Source: an uncultured Pseudomonadota bacterium (GTDB lineage Bacteria; Pseudomonadota; Gammaproteobacteria; Methylococcales; Methylomonadaceae). Taken from it: a DNA stretch of 64,000 nt. A program made the position numbers and the translations under genes. The notes beneath the pieces were generated by a model, which worked only from the letters and a program-made list of their open reading frames with translations, was not told the origin of the DNA and ran no database searches. Positions within the stretch are counted from its first letter, which is position 1. Each line of letters opens with the position of its first letter. The stretch covers positions 1 to 64,000 of the forward strand of contig CAIPQN010000040.1 of the NCBI GenBank assembly GCA_903867225.1. The letters run 5' to 3'. Positions 50,990-60,736 of this stretch are shown here, in pieces.

Positions 50990-52522
50990 TTAACGCCATT
51001 CTAATCGGTATAAATCTTCACGGCGTTTGGCTAAATTTTGTGCCGCACCGCGTGTTCTTGCTTGTTTTAATAAATCTAAATTCACATCTGCAATTAACGT
51101 CATTTCAGTATTTGGTGTTGCTTCTGCCAAAATCGCATCGTGTGGAAATGAGAAATCACTTGGACTAAAAATCGCTGCTTGTGCATATTGAATATCCATA
51201 TTTTCAGCGTGCGGTAAATTTCCCACACTACCTGTAATGGCTACGAAACATTCATTTTCAATGGCTCGGGCTTGAGAACAATAACGAACGCGCAAATACG
51301 CATTTTTCGTGTCTGTCCAAAAAGGGACAAAAAGAATTTGTGCGCCTTGCAATGTCGCCAATCGCGCCAATTCTGGAAATTCAGAATCGAAACAGACCAA
51401 CACCGCAATTTTGCCGCAATCTGTGTCAAATACTTTGAGCGCGTCGCCACCTTGTACGCCCCAGCAACTGACTTCGTCTGTCGTCACATGAATTTTATAT
51501 TGCGCTTCAAACGTACCATCTCGACGCAATAACCACGAAACATTGTAAAGCTCGTGATTACTGTATTCTGGCAATGAACCCGCAATAATGTTGATATTGT
51601 AAGACATCGCCATTTCAAGTAAGCCATTACGAATTTCACTACTAAAACCTGCCAATGCCCGAATCGCATCGGGTGGATGTTTGTCGTTAAATAATCCCAT
51701 CAACGGCGCACTCATGTATTCAGGGAATAACACAAAATCAGCGTGATAACCTGCCACAGCATCAATAAAAAATTCCGCATGTTTTAGTAATTCTTCAACG
51801 CTGGTTAACGTTCGCATTTGCCATTGCACGACACCCAATCGAATTACACTTTTTTTAGACGCGCCAACAGTCGGTTCTGTGTCGTTATAATCTAAATTTA
51901 CCCATTCCAGTAATGTCGCAAACCCAAACGATTCTTTGTCGATAGGTAAATAATTCGTTAATAATTTACGAACATGAAAACCGTTAGCTAATTGAAACGA
52001 TAAAACAGGGTCGAAAATTTCACGATTTTTAACTTCTTCAATGTAACGCACAGGCGTTAAATTTTCGGCGTATTTGGAATAACCAGGAATGCGTCCACCC
52101 GCGATAAATCGGCGTAAATTTAAATTACGACACAATTCTTTTCGGGCATCGTAAAGTCGCCTGCCTAAGCGCAAGCCACGATATTTTGGGTGAACAAAAA
52201 TATCCACACCGTAAAGCGTATCACCATCAGGATTATGATGGGTTAAATAGCCATCACCCGTAATTTGCGCGTAAGTGTGAGCGTCACCAAATTGGTAATA
52301 ATCCACTACCATACTTAATGCAGCCGCAACTAAAACGCCGTTATCTTCAATAACGATTTGCCCTTGAGCAAAGCGTGTAATTTGGGAAATGTATTGGTCT
52401 TTTTTCCATGCACCACCCAAATTATCGTAAACGTGTTCCATTAAAACCGCTAAATTATCGTAATCATCTAGCGTTAAATTGCGGAGTAAAAGTTTATGTT
52501 TTTTATGTTTAGTTTTTTTCAT
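50990..52522 (-). CDS. GNAT acetyltransferase fused to a carbon-nitrogen hydrolase (nitrilase superfamily)
   Basis: N-terminal GNAT (YGVDIFVHPKYRGLRLGRRLYDARKELC); C-terminal CN-hydrolase with Glu-Lys-Cys (LFPEYMS; YKIHVTTDE; IAVLVCFDSEFPELARL). Confidence 0.88.
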   Translation of the reverse strand: MKKTKHKKHKLLLRNLTLDDYDNLAVLMEHVYDNLGGAWKKDQYISQITRFAQGQIVIEDNGVLVAAALSMVVDYYQFGDAHTYAQITGDGYLTHHNPDGDTLYGVDIFVHPKYRGLRLGRRLYDARKELCRNLNLRRFIAGGRIPGYSKYAENLTPVRYIEEVKNREIFDPVLSFQLANGFHVRKLLTNYLPIDKESFGFATLLEWVNLDYNDTEPTVGASKKSVIRLGVVQWQMRTLTSVEELLKHAEFFIDAVAGYHADFVLFPEYMSAPLMGLFNDKHPPDAIRALAGFSSEIRNGLLEMAMSYNINIIAGSLPEYSNHELYNVSWLLRRDGTFEAQYKIHVTTDEVSCWGVQGGDALKVFDTDCGKIAVLVCFDSEFPELARLATLQGAQILFVPFWTDTKNAYLRVRYCSQARAIENECFVAITGSVGNLPHAENMDIQYAQAAIFSPSDFSFPHDAILAEATPNTEMTLIADVNLDLLKQARTRGAAQNLAKRREDLYRLEWR

Positions 52523-52627
52523 AGTCTTTAGATTGTAATATTCATTTTTGACAATGAAATGACATCAATTATTTTTGCCAAATATAGCACGATTTATTTC
52601 AATCAAATCCTTTAAAAATCAAAACGA

Positions 52628-52645
52628 TATTTGATTTATCAAATA
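52628..52645. promoter_or_regulatory. Perfect palindrome, possible operator
   Basis: TATTTGAT-TT-ATCAAATA in the divergent intergenic region. Confidence 0.4.
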
Positions 52646-52746
52646 AATAACATGAGCTTGACGCTGTATCGTAATCGAATCGACACGCAACTGAAATAGA
52701 ACCTAGTTAATCTTTTATCTAGTTTTAAATTTATATGGGACATTAG

Positions 52747-53205
52747 ATGCCACATTTTGCAAGTTTCAATAATATATCTGCTCAATTCGATTCGTTAATC
52801 CATGATAATCGCCAGCATTCGGAAATACATATTCCTGTTTCCAGCAAACATTATATTTCTGCGTCAATTAGTCGCATTGGTTTGTTTAAAACGGGAGGAA
52901 TTAACGTTGAGTTAGTGAGCATCAATAAATCTGGGGCGTTATTTAGCACACCACATCATTCGCTGATTAAATCACTAGAAAAAGATATAACGATTGAATT
53001 GCAGTTGAGCGGACAGCATTTTGAATACGAAGCGCACGTTGTTCGTCAAGACTCAATCAACAATTTGTACGGCATTAAATTTACCGAATCCATTGAAGCG
53101 GTGGATAAGTATTTGGTATCGCTTAATGTTCATCCGCAACACGAATTAAATATGCTCCCCGACAACAGTTCCGTGTGGTTGGATTTAGTACCAGTGCCAG
53201 CGTAA
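52747..53205 (+). CDS. PilZ-like protein, degenerate
   Basis: VELVSINKSGALFSTPHHSLIKSLEKDITIELQLSGQHFEYEAHVVRQDSINNLYGIKFTES resembles a PilZ barrel, but canonical Arg motifs are not clear. Confidence 0.5.
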   Translation: MPHFASFNNISAQFDSLIHDNRQHSEIHIPVSSKHYISASISRIGLFKTGGINVELVSINKSGALFSTPHHSLIKSLEKDITIELQLSGQHFEYEAHVVRQDSINNLYGIKFTESIEAVDKYLVSLNVHPQHELNMLPDNSSVWLDLVPVPA

Positions 53206-53212
53206 AAATGGT

Positions 53213-53255
53213 CACACAAAAAAAAGCGCGAATTTTTCGTGCTTTTTTTGTGTGC
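53213..53255. terminator. Bidirectional terminator hairpin
   Basis: CACACAAAAAAAAGCGCGAA TTTTT CGTGCTTTTTTTGTGTG. Confidence 0.75.
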
Positions 53256-53340
53256 GTTAGTGCGTCAATGAAAATTTCAAATCAAATAGTTGTATCTTTT
53301 AGATGTATCAAACAACAATTTAAAAAACTCACTCAGCAAA

Positions 53341-55182
53341 TCACACAGTTTCATTAAGCATTGAACGCATATCTGTTGAATATGCTGATTTTATGGGTTG
53401 AAAATCATTGTGTGCGCTCATCAACCCTGTAATCAATCCAACGTGTTGTAATTGCTGTTTCAAATTCACAAGATGCTGGCTAATTAACGTTGTAGTTTGG
53501 GGCTGTTGATTTTTAAAATAAGTATTCACCACGCCATTTTGAGAAGAAATGACACAATTCACTTCACCTAAATTTGGTGGTGTGAGCGTTAAATTTACTG
53601 ACCAATTCTTTGCTTGTTCATTTGCTGAAGATTGATTTGTTTTATCGCGTTGAATTTCCATTTTTAACGTTTCTGCCTGATTTCCCATCAAAAAAGGTAA
53701 TTCAAATGCCCACACTTGTTTACCATCTTCTTTTGGTAACGAGTGCAACTGATCAATCACTACTTTTGCCAAGGCATTTTCAGTTTTAGTATGTAATTGT
53801 TGCAAACCATTCACTTGCGTTTCACTCAACGATAATTCAGTTTTTTGTGCGATGCCTTGTTTAAGGGTGTCCATCAATTTGAACAAATCATTTTTGAAAT
53901 CGGTAGCAACAGGCTCATCGAGAAGTGGTGCGAGAATAATTTCTGACGAAGATGCCATCATTTTTGCATCATTGTTGGCTTTCAAATTAGGCAAAATTTC
54001 AACTGCAAGTGTTTTTAATGACTGCGGAATGTTTTCAGAATGTGAAAGTAACAATAATTGTGTGTGCAATTCGCCTTCATTTTGCTCAACTAATTTTGCG
54101 ATTTCAGGATTCGGAGCAGATTCTTGCTTCAACAAATTTTGCAATAAGGTTGAAGTAAGTTGTTTTAATTCATTGGTCGCGCTGGTGTGTTGCAATAAAT
54201 TAAGTAACGGCATTTTCAAATCAGCAGGTGGTTTGGGCGTTTGAACAGGTGTTGGAATTGTTGTCGGTGCTTTTGACGTATTATTTGCCACTGTTTTTGC
54301 ATCAAAGAAAAGCCCTGAAGAATAAATTAAATGCTTCAATTTCAACGGATTAAAAAGCTGTTCATTGGGTTGCAAATGTTCAAATAACGCAGCCGCATTT
54401 TGTTTTAACGTCGTCGCCAAAGAATCATTTTTTATTTCAAGTTGTGGTAAATCGCTGCGAAGTTGATTTAACAAAACAGCAGGCGATTCATGGCGCGGCA
54501 AAAGTTGACGCATAAATGCAGCAATTTTTTCTTCTTGAATTTGAGCGGGTAATACGGTTGATGGCAATTGTTTAAATTCTGGCACAGCACCAATTTTTGT
54601 CATTGCCAATGTTAATGCTTGACCTACTTTTAATGATTCACCTGGTAACAGCTGCAATTGAGCATGATCGACGGTAATAAGCATTTTTTTACTACTTGCA
54701 CTATTTTGTGAATCGGCAATCACTAATTCTAGCTGAATTTTATGACCCACAAGACCAACGACGTTAGCCTCAATCGGCTGCTGATTTTGAGCGTGTTGCA
54801 CAAAACTTTTCAATGATTCATCAATTCGATTTACCAATGGCGCGGTTGCCAATGTTAATCGCATTGCATTCATTTTTTCAGCACTTGGCGGCGTACTCGC
54901 ATAACGCTGTGTATCAAGCGCAACCAATTTGAATTCTAATTCTGGCGTGAGTTTGGTGACTTGAAGCGTTACATTTTGACCAAGATACGGCGTAAAAGTG
55001 GCGCGTTGATTTTGATTTTCAACGGTGAGCGTTTGCCCACCCCATTTGAGTGTAATTCCAGTCGGATTGATCGCGGTTACAGTCACAGCAATTTTTTGTC
55101 CAACGATTAAATTCAAATTATTTTCAACCAAAGTCTTCATGGCTTGCAAAATTTGACTGTTGAACGAGGTTTGAATATCCAT
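53341..55182 (-). CDS. Flagellar hook-length control protein FliK-like
   Basis: C-terminal Flg_hook-like domain (VNLTLTPPNLGEVNCVISSQNGVVNTYFKNQQPQTTTLISQHLVNLKQQLQHVGL) after a low-complexity Q/P/L-rich N-terminus. Confidence 0.65.
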   Translation of the reverse strand: MDIQTSFNSQILQAMKTLVENNLNLIVGQKIAVTVTAINPTGITLKWGGQTLTVENQNQRATFTPYLGQNVTLQVTKLTPELEFKLVALDTQRYASTPPSAEKMNAMRLTLATAPLVNRIDESLKSFVQHAQNQQPIEANVVGLVGHKIQLELVIADSQNSASSKKMLITVDHAQLQLLPGESLKVGQALTLAMTKIGAVPEFKQLPSTVLPAQIQEEKIAAFMRQLLPRHESPAVLLNQLRSDLPQLEIKNDSLATTLKQNAAALFEHLQPNEQLFNPLKLKHLIYSSGLFFDAKTVANNTSKAPTTIPTPVQTPKPPADLKMPLLNLLQHTSATNELKQLTSTLLQNLLKQESAPNPEIAKLVEQNEGELHTQLLLLSHSENIPQSLKTLAVEILPNLKANNDAKMMASSSEIILAPLLDEPVATDFKNDLFKLMDTLKQGIAQKTELSLSETQVNGLQQLHTKTENALAKVVIDQLHSLPKEDGKQVWAFELPFLMGNQAETLKMEIQRDKTNQSSANEQAKNWSVNLTLTPPNLGEVNCVISSQNGVVNTYFKNQQPQTTTLISQHLVNLKQQLQHVGLITGLMSAHNDFQPIKSAYSTDMRSMLNETV

Positions 55183-55260
55183 AAAATCCGATGCTTGAAA
55201 GAAAATAATAATGGCACTGTATCGTGAGTTTCGCGTAAAACTAAAGTCGCGAGTTTGAAA

Positions 55261-56274
55261 TTAGCTGTGACGCTGCATAAAATCTTGAACTGAAATTACC
55301 GCTTGTTGCCATGCGCTGTTCGCTTGTAATTGTTCACGATTTAACGAAAATTTACCGCGCATTTTTTGCAAACGACGTTCACGTTCTGAGTTATTTTCAA
55401 TCGGTAATGCGTTTAAAACTTCAATCGCGGCAGTTGGATTATTACAAATCAAAACCATGTCACAACCCGCTTTTAATGCGACTTTGGCGCGTTCTGAAAA
55501 ACTCCCCACACTCGCTGCGCCTTCCATACTTAAATCGTCACTAAATACCACGCCATCAAAAGCCAACTCTTCACGCAGAATTTTTTGAATCCAAAATTTT
55601 GAAAATCCTGCGGGTTGCGCGTCAATCTGCGAATACAAAACGTGTGCAGGCATGATGCCTTCCAAACCTTCGGAAATCAGTTGGCGAAACGGTTGTAAAT
55701 CACTGTTACGAAGCGCGTCCAATTCACGGTCATCAATCGGCAAAGTCAAATGCGAATCTAACTCCACCGCGCCATGACCTGGAAAATGTTTGCCTGTTGC
55801 CGCCATACCCGCCCGAACCATTCCGTGTCGAAATTCACTTGCCAATTGCGTGACCTTTTCAGCATTTTGCGAAAACGCCCGATTTCCAATAATCGTACTC
55901 ACGCCACAATCGACATCTAAAACTGGCGCAAAACTGAAATCGACACCAACTGCTAATAATTCCACCGCCATTAACCAGCCAGCAACTTCGGCGATTTTGG
56001 GTTCATTTTCGTACAAAGCCGCAGGTGATAAACGTGTAAAACCATTTTGAAAACGTTGTACGCGCCCACCTTCTTGATCAACTGCAATAAGGATTTCACC
56101 GTTTCTAGCTGCCCGAATTTCTTTGATTAAATCGGTGACTTGTTCAGGGCTTTCATAATTTCGTGCAAACAAAATCACCGCGCCTGTGTTTGGATGATTG
56201 ATTATTTCGCGCTCTGAATTTGCTAATGATGTACTAGCAATATCGAGCATAACTGCGCCAAAATTTTGAATCAT
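55261..56274 (-). CDS. nagZ: Beta-N-acetylhexosaminidase
   Basis: VILFARNYESPEQVTDLIKEIR, IAVDQEGGRVQRFQNGFTRLSPA, ATGKHFPGHGAVELDSHLTLP, VVFSDDLSMEGA. Confidence 0.96.
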   Translation of the reverse strand: MIQNFGAVMLDIASTSLANSEREIINHPNTGAVILFARNYESPEQVTDLIKEIRAARNGEILIAVDQEGGRVQRFQNGFTRLSPAALYENEPKIAEVAGWLMAVELLAVGVDFSFAPVLDVDCGVSTIIGNRAFSQNAEKVTQLASEFRHGMVRAGMAATGKHFPGHGAVELDSHLTLPIDDRELDALRNSDLQPFRQLISEGLEGIMPAHVLYSQIDAQPAGFSKFWIQKILREELAFDGVVFSDDLSMEGAASVGSFSERAKVALKAGCDMVLICNNPTAAIEVLNALPIENNSERERRLQKMRGKFSLNREQLQANSAWQQAVISVQDFMQRHS

Positions 56275-56816
56275 TACAACCCCGCACACGCATAAATGCC
56301 ATCGGCATTTCGCCAATAACCTTTGTAATCCATGCCGTAACCAAAAACATAACGGTCAACCACTTTCAAACCGACAAAATCAGCGGTCAATGGCTTATCT
56401 TGTGGTAAATCTTTATCTAACAAAACTGCGGTGTAAACTGAACTCGCACCTTGCTCAACACAATAATCGTAAATCGCTGCCAACGTAATGCCCGCGTCCA
56501 AAATATCATCGACCAACAAAACGGTACGATTTTTCAAAGAGGTGCGCGGTTTTGTAATCCACTCCACATCCTCGCCGACCGTTTTATTGTGATAACGACT
56601 GGCGTTAATGGTGTCAATCGTCAGCGGCATCGTTAAACGTGTCAGTAATTGTCCCGCAACAACTAAACCGCCATTCATTACACACAAAACCAACGGATTT
56701 CGGTCAGCGAGTAATTGATTAATTTGTTGTGCCATCGAATCTAAAGCAGTTTCGACTTCGGCTTTACTGTGTAGTAATTCTGCTGCAGCGCGGACAGATT
56801 CAATTTCATTTTTCAT
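56274..56816 (-). CDS. Hypoxanthine-guanine phosphoribosyltransferase
   Basis: LVLCVMNGGLVVAGQLLTRL, RTVLLVDDILDAGITLAAIYDYC PRPP-binding motif. Internal ATG start preferred. Confidence 0.9.
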   Translation of the reverse strand: MKNEIESVRAAAELLHSKAEVETALDSMAQQINQLLADRNPLVLCVMNGGLVVAGQLLTRLTMPLTIDTINASRYHNKTVGEDVEWITKPRTSLKNRTVLLVDDILDAGITLAAIYDYCVEQGASSVYTAVLLDKDLPQDKPLTADFVGLKVVDRYVFGYGMDYKGYWRNADGIYACAGL

Positions 56817-56830
56817 AAAAATCTCAACGT

Positions 56831-57394
56831 TTAAAAGGTTCGGTGTGTCGGCAAATCCCATTGTGTCCAATCACTTGAAAGTTGCCATTGTGGGTTTGCA
56901 ATCATTTGAGTTTGCAGCGGTAATGGTAATTCTTCATCTTCAAAAAACACTTTTATTGCTACTAAATAACGTGCGTTAGGTAATAAATCCTCCTTTAAGG
57001 TCAAAGGAAAATCACGCAATGTAGCCATAACATTTAACGCAGCCGTCAAAGTTGAAAAATTACGAGTTTCTCCCGTGTTTTCATTTTTAACACGATACAT
57101 ATTTAACAGCGCATGATATTGCAATCGATAACGTAACACGGATGTTGAAAACGTTTTGTTAAACCAAACATCATGCTGTTGTTGCAACTTGATTTTAATT
57201 TGCCAAAACAACGGTACGCCATTTTGCAAGGCTTCATTTGCTTGTGGGCTGAGGTGATATTCAAAATCCGCTACTAAAATATATTTGCCTTGTTGCAAAG
57301 AAGTTTCTGCGTGTTTCACTTCGGCAGCGTATTTACTGGCATTTGCGGTATTGAATAAAATGACTAAAACTACAAACAAAACATTACGCCACAT
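56831..57394 (-). CDS. DUF4390-like protein with signal peptide
   Basis: Signal peptide, then AVLVADFEYHLSPQANEALQNGVPLFWQIKIKLQ-type sequence reminiscent of DUF4390; sits between ilvA and hpt. Confidence 0.65.
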   Translation of the reverse strand: MWRNVLFVVLVILFNTANASKYAAEVKHAETSLQQGKYILVADFEYHLSPQANEALQNGVPLFWQIKIKLQQQHDVWFNKTFSTSVLRYRLQYHALLNMYRVKNENTGETRNFSTLTAALNVMATLRDFPLTLKEDLLPNARYLVAIKVFFEDEELPLPLQTQMIANPQWQLSSDWTQWDLPTHRTF

Positions 57395-58920
57395 TATTTT
57401 GTTTTTCCACCTGAAAATAATTGATATGCAGGATTGTTTGTTTCTTCGTAATAGCTAAAACCTAACGAATTTAAACAAGCGTGGAAATTTACTTGTTGCG
57501 CGGACTCAATTTGCAAACCCATTAACACTTTGCCAAATGCTGCACCGTGATTACGATAATGAAACAAACTGATATTCCAACGTCCACCCAATTCAGTTAA
57601 AAAATTCAATAACGCACTTGGTCGTTCGGGGAATTCCACGCTGTAAATTACTTCATTTAACTCGCAAGGTGCGTGTCCGCCAACCATGTAACGAATATGT
57701 TCTTTCGCTAAATCATTTGCTGTCATATCAACTACGTTAAAGCCTTGTGTTTGTAAATCGCCAATAATTGCAGCACGGTCTTTGATTTCACCGCTGCTGG
57801 AAATACCAACAAACACTTGTGCGTTTGACGAATCAAAATAACGATAATTGAATTCGGTGATATTTCGCCCGTTCAATAATTGGCAAAAACGTAAAAAACT
57901 GCCAGCGATTTCAGGAATCGTCACGGCTAATAAAATTTCTCGATGTTCGCCAACTTGAGCGCGTTCAGCGACATAGCGCAAACGGTCAAAATTGATATTT
58001 GCGCCGCTATCAATTGCTACCAACGTTTGATTTTTTACATTTTCACGTTCGACATATTTTTTCAAACCAGCAGTTGCCAATGCGCCAGCGGGTTCAGCAA
58101 TCGAGCGAGTGTCGTCGAAAATATCTTTAATTGCCGCACAAATTTCATCGGTTGAAACAATGATAATCTCATCAACATATTTTTGAGCGAGAGCAAATGG
58201 TTCAGCACCAATTTGTTTTACTGCCACGCCGTCAGCAAATAAACCGACTTGTTCTAAAACAACCCGTTCACCCGCTTTCAAAGCCTGATTTAGACAGTCA
58301 GAATCTTCAGGTTCAACGCCAATAATTTTAATATCGGGACGGACAAATTTTGCATAAACCGCCACACCAGCAATCAATCCACCGCCACCTACAGGCACAA
58401 AAATCGCGTCTAGTTTTCCTGTTTGTTGACGCAAAATCTCCATTGCAACCGTTCCCTGTCCTGCAATCACATCTTCGTCGTCATAAGGATGCACAAAAAC
58501 ACGCCCCGATTTTTTCGCTAATTCGTAAGCATGTTCATAAGATTCGCTGTAAGAATCACCAAATAAAACAATTTCTGCGCCCATTGATTTTACTGATTGG
58601 CTTTTGATTTCTGGTGTGGTGGTTGGCATCACGATTAACGCGTTAATTCCCAAACGTTGCGCCGATAATGCAACGCCTTGCGCGTGATTTCCTGCTGATG
58701 CCGCAATGACACCGCATTTTTTCTCGGTGTCGCTGAGTAATGCCATTTTGTTGTATGCGCCACGCAATTTAAACGAAAAAACCGATTGTAAATCTTCGCG
58801 TTTCAAAAAAATTTGGTTTTGGGTTCGCTGGGAAAGTGTTTTGGCAAAATCTAAAGGTGTTTCGATGGCAACGTCATAAACGCTGGCGCGTAAAATTTTT
58901 TCGATATAGCGTAAAGGCAT
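57394..58920 (-). CDS. ilvA: Threonine ammonia-lyase, biosynthetic
   Basis: LKREDLQSVFSFKLRGAYNKMALL, AASAGNHAQGVALSAQRLG, VPVGGGGLIAGVA, ACT-like C-terminal repeats. Internal ATG at 58920. Confidence 0.95.
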   Translation of the reverse strand: MPLRYIEKILRASVYDVAIETPLDFAKTLSQRTQNQIFLKREDLQSVFSFKLRGAYNKMALLSDTEKKCGVIAASAGNHAQGVALSAQRLGINALIVMPTTTPEIKSQSVKSMGAEIVLFGDSYSESYEHAYELAKKSGRVFVHPYDDEDVIAGQGTVAMEILRQQTGKLDAIFVPVGGGGLIAGVAVYAKFVRPDIKIIGVEPEDSDCLNQALKAGERVVLEQVGLFADGVAVKQIGAEPFALAQKYVDEIIIVSTDEICAAIKDIFDDTRSIAEPAGALATAGLKKYVERENVKNQTLVAIDSGANINFDRLRYVAERAQVGEHREILLAVTIPEIAGSFLRFCQLLNGRNITEFNYRYFDSSNAQVFVGISSSGEIKDRAAIIGDLQTQGFNVVDMTANDLAKEHIRYMVGGHAPCELNEVIYSVEFPERPSALLNFLTELGGRWNISLFHYRNHGAAFGKVLMGLQIESAQQVNFHACLNSLGFSYYEETNNPAYQLFSGGKTK

Positions 58921-58975
58921 GAGTATTTCATGGTTAATAAAAAATAATGATGCTCTATTATCGCGTAAAGCATAC

Positions 58976-59006
58976 AAAAACGCCCCATTTCTGGGGCGTT
59001 TTTTTA
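58976..59006 (-). terminator. Terminator downstream of glnA
   Basis: AAAAACGCCCCA TTTC TGGGGCGTTTTTTT. Confidence 0.85.
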
Positions 59007-59029
59007 CATAAACTTACAAACGAAAGTTT

Positions 59030-60439
59030 TTACAAGCTGTAATACATATCGTATTCAACAGGATGTGTACTCATACGCAAGCGTGTGACTTCTTCCATTT
59101 TCAATTTAATGTAAGCGTCAATCACGTCGTTAGTAAATACGCCACCTTTAGTCAAAAATTCGCGATCTGCGTCCAAAGAATCTAAGGCTTGGTCGAAAGA
59201 ATGACAAACTTGCGGGATATTTTTTTCTTCTTCTGGTGGCAAGTCGTACAAATCTTTGTCCATCGCTTCACCTGGATGGATTTTGTTTTGAATACCGTCT
59301 AAGCCCGCCATCAACATCGCAGAAAACGCCAAGTATGGGTTTGCGGTTGAATCAGGGAAACGCACTTCGATACGACGACCTTTTGGGTTACGAACGAAAG
59401 GAATACGAATTGACGCAGAACGGTTACGCGCTGAGTAAGCCAACATAACAGGAGCTTCAAAACCTGGTACTAAACGTTTATAGCTGTTGGTTGAAGCGTT
59501 TGTGAACGCGTTTAAGGCTTTCGCGTGTTTGATGATACCGCCGATGTAATAAAGCGCAGTTTCAGACAAACCACCGTACAAATCACCTGTGAACAAGTTC
59601 ACGCCGTCTTTTGCTAACGATTGGTGAACGTGCATACCGCTACCGTTGTCGCCTACCATTGGTTTTGGCATGAACGTCGCTGTTTTGCCATAAGCGTGAG
59701 CGATGTTTGCGATGACGTATTTTAATTCTAAAACTTCATCCGCTTTTTTCACTAAGGTATTGAAACGCACGCCGATTTCACATTGACCCGCAGTTGCAAC
59801 TTCGTGATGATGAACTTCAGTGACTTGACCCATTGATTCCAATGTTTGGCACATTGATGAACGCATATCTTGGAATGAATCAACGGGTGGCACAGGGAAA
59901 TAACCCCCTTTTACACTTGGACGATGCCCTGTATTGCCATCGGCATAAACTTTTTCAGCATTCCAACCTGCTTCTTCAGAATCAATTTTGAAGAAAGTGC
60001 CGCTCATATCTGCACCCCAACGAACATCATCAAAAATGAAAAACTCATTTTCTGGACCAAAGAATGCGGTGTCCGCGATACCTGTTGATTTCAAATAGGC
60101 TTCAGCACGTTTTGCCAAAGAACGTGGGTCACGTTCGTAACCTTGCATATCTTTAGGTTCGACGATGTCACAACGAATAATTAATGTGTTGTCATCAAAG
60201 AAAGGATCCATTACTGCTGTGCTTGGATCTGGCATTAAAACCATGTCAGATTCGTTGATGTGTTTCCAACCAGCAATCGACGAACCGTCAAACATATTGC
60301 CGTCTTCAAAAGTATCTTCATCAATAGTGTGTGCGGGGAAAGTAACGTGTTGTTCTTTGCCGCGAGTATCGCAAAAACGGAAATCAACGAATTTTACGTC
60401 GTTGTCTTTAATCAATTTGAGTACGTTTGCTACAGACAT
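59030..60439 (-). CDS. glnA: Type I glutamine synthetase
   Basis: [57 protein letters not shown], adenylylation region [38 protein letters not shown]. Confidence 0.98.
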   Translation of the reverse strand: MSVANVLKLIKDNDVKFVDFRFCDTRGKEQHVTFPAHTIDEDTFEDGNMFDGSSIAGWKHINESDMVLMPDPSTAVMDPFFDDNTLIIRCDIVEPKDMQGYERDPRSLAKRAEAYLKSTGIADTAFFGPENEFFIFDDVRWGADMSGTFFKIDSEEAGWNAEKVYADGNTGHRPSVKGGYFPVPPVDSFQDMRSSMCQTLESMGQVTEVHHHEVATAGQCEIGVRFNTLVKKADEVLELKYVIANIAHAYGKTATFMPKPMVGDNGSGMHVHQSLAKDGVNLFTGDLYGGLSETALYYIGGIIKHAKALNAFTNASTNSYKRLVPGFEAPVMLAYSARNRSASIRIPFVRNPKGRRIEVRFPDSTANPYLAFSAMLMAGLDGIQNKIHPGEAMDKDLYDLPPEEEKNIPQVCHSFDQALDSLDADREFLTKGGVFTNDVIDAYIKLKMEEVTRLRMSTHPVEYDMYYSL

Positions 60440-60603
60440 TTAATGCCTCTCCTAATAATTTTTATTGAAAAAACGGTGCGTTTATTCACAACCGCGATAA
60501 CGATACCATTTTTTTTAAATGTAGCCACTAAAAAAAATATCGTTAGAAAAGACGTGTTTTTTGTCAGGCTTGCACTGAAATAAAACATAAAACATTCACT
60601 TTT

Positions 60604-60618
60604 GCGTCATTGTGGTGC
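60604..60618 (+). promoter_or_regulatory. NtrC-like binding site
   Basis: GCGT-N7-GTGC (GCGTCATTGTGGTGC) against the GCAC-N7-GTGC dyad, about 65 nt upstream of the sigma-54 site. Confidence 0.4.
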
Positions 60619-60680
60619 GAACATCCGCCTAAATTGAACATCGGTAATTTTAACCAATTGTTTTTATTGTTTTTTATTAC

Positions 60681-60695
60681 TGGCACAATATCTGC
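60681..60695 (+). promoter_or_regulatory. Sigma-54 (RpoN) promoter for porin-amtB-glnK
   Basis: TGGCAC-AATAT-CTGC, a one-mismatch match to TGGCAC-N5-TTGC with exact GG-N10-GC spacing. Confidence 0.75.
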
Positions 60696-60736
60696 GTATT
60701 CAAATTTATATATTTAAACAAAAGAGGATTTTTACT

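Noticed and set aside
52628-52645. FNR/ANR box
   Set aside because: Half-sites TTGAT/ATCAA are separated by 2 nt, not the required 4.
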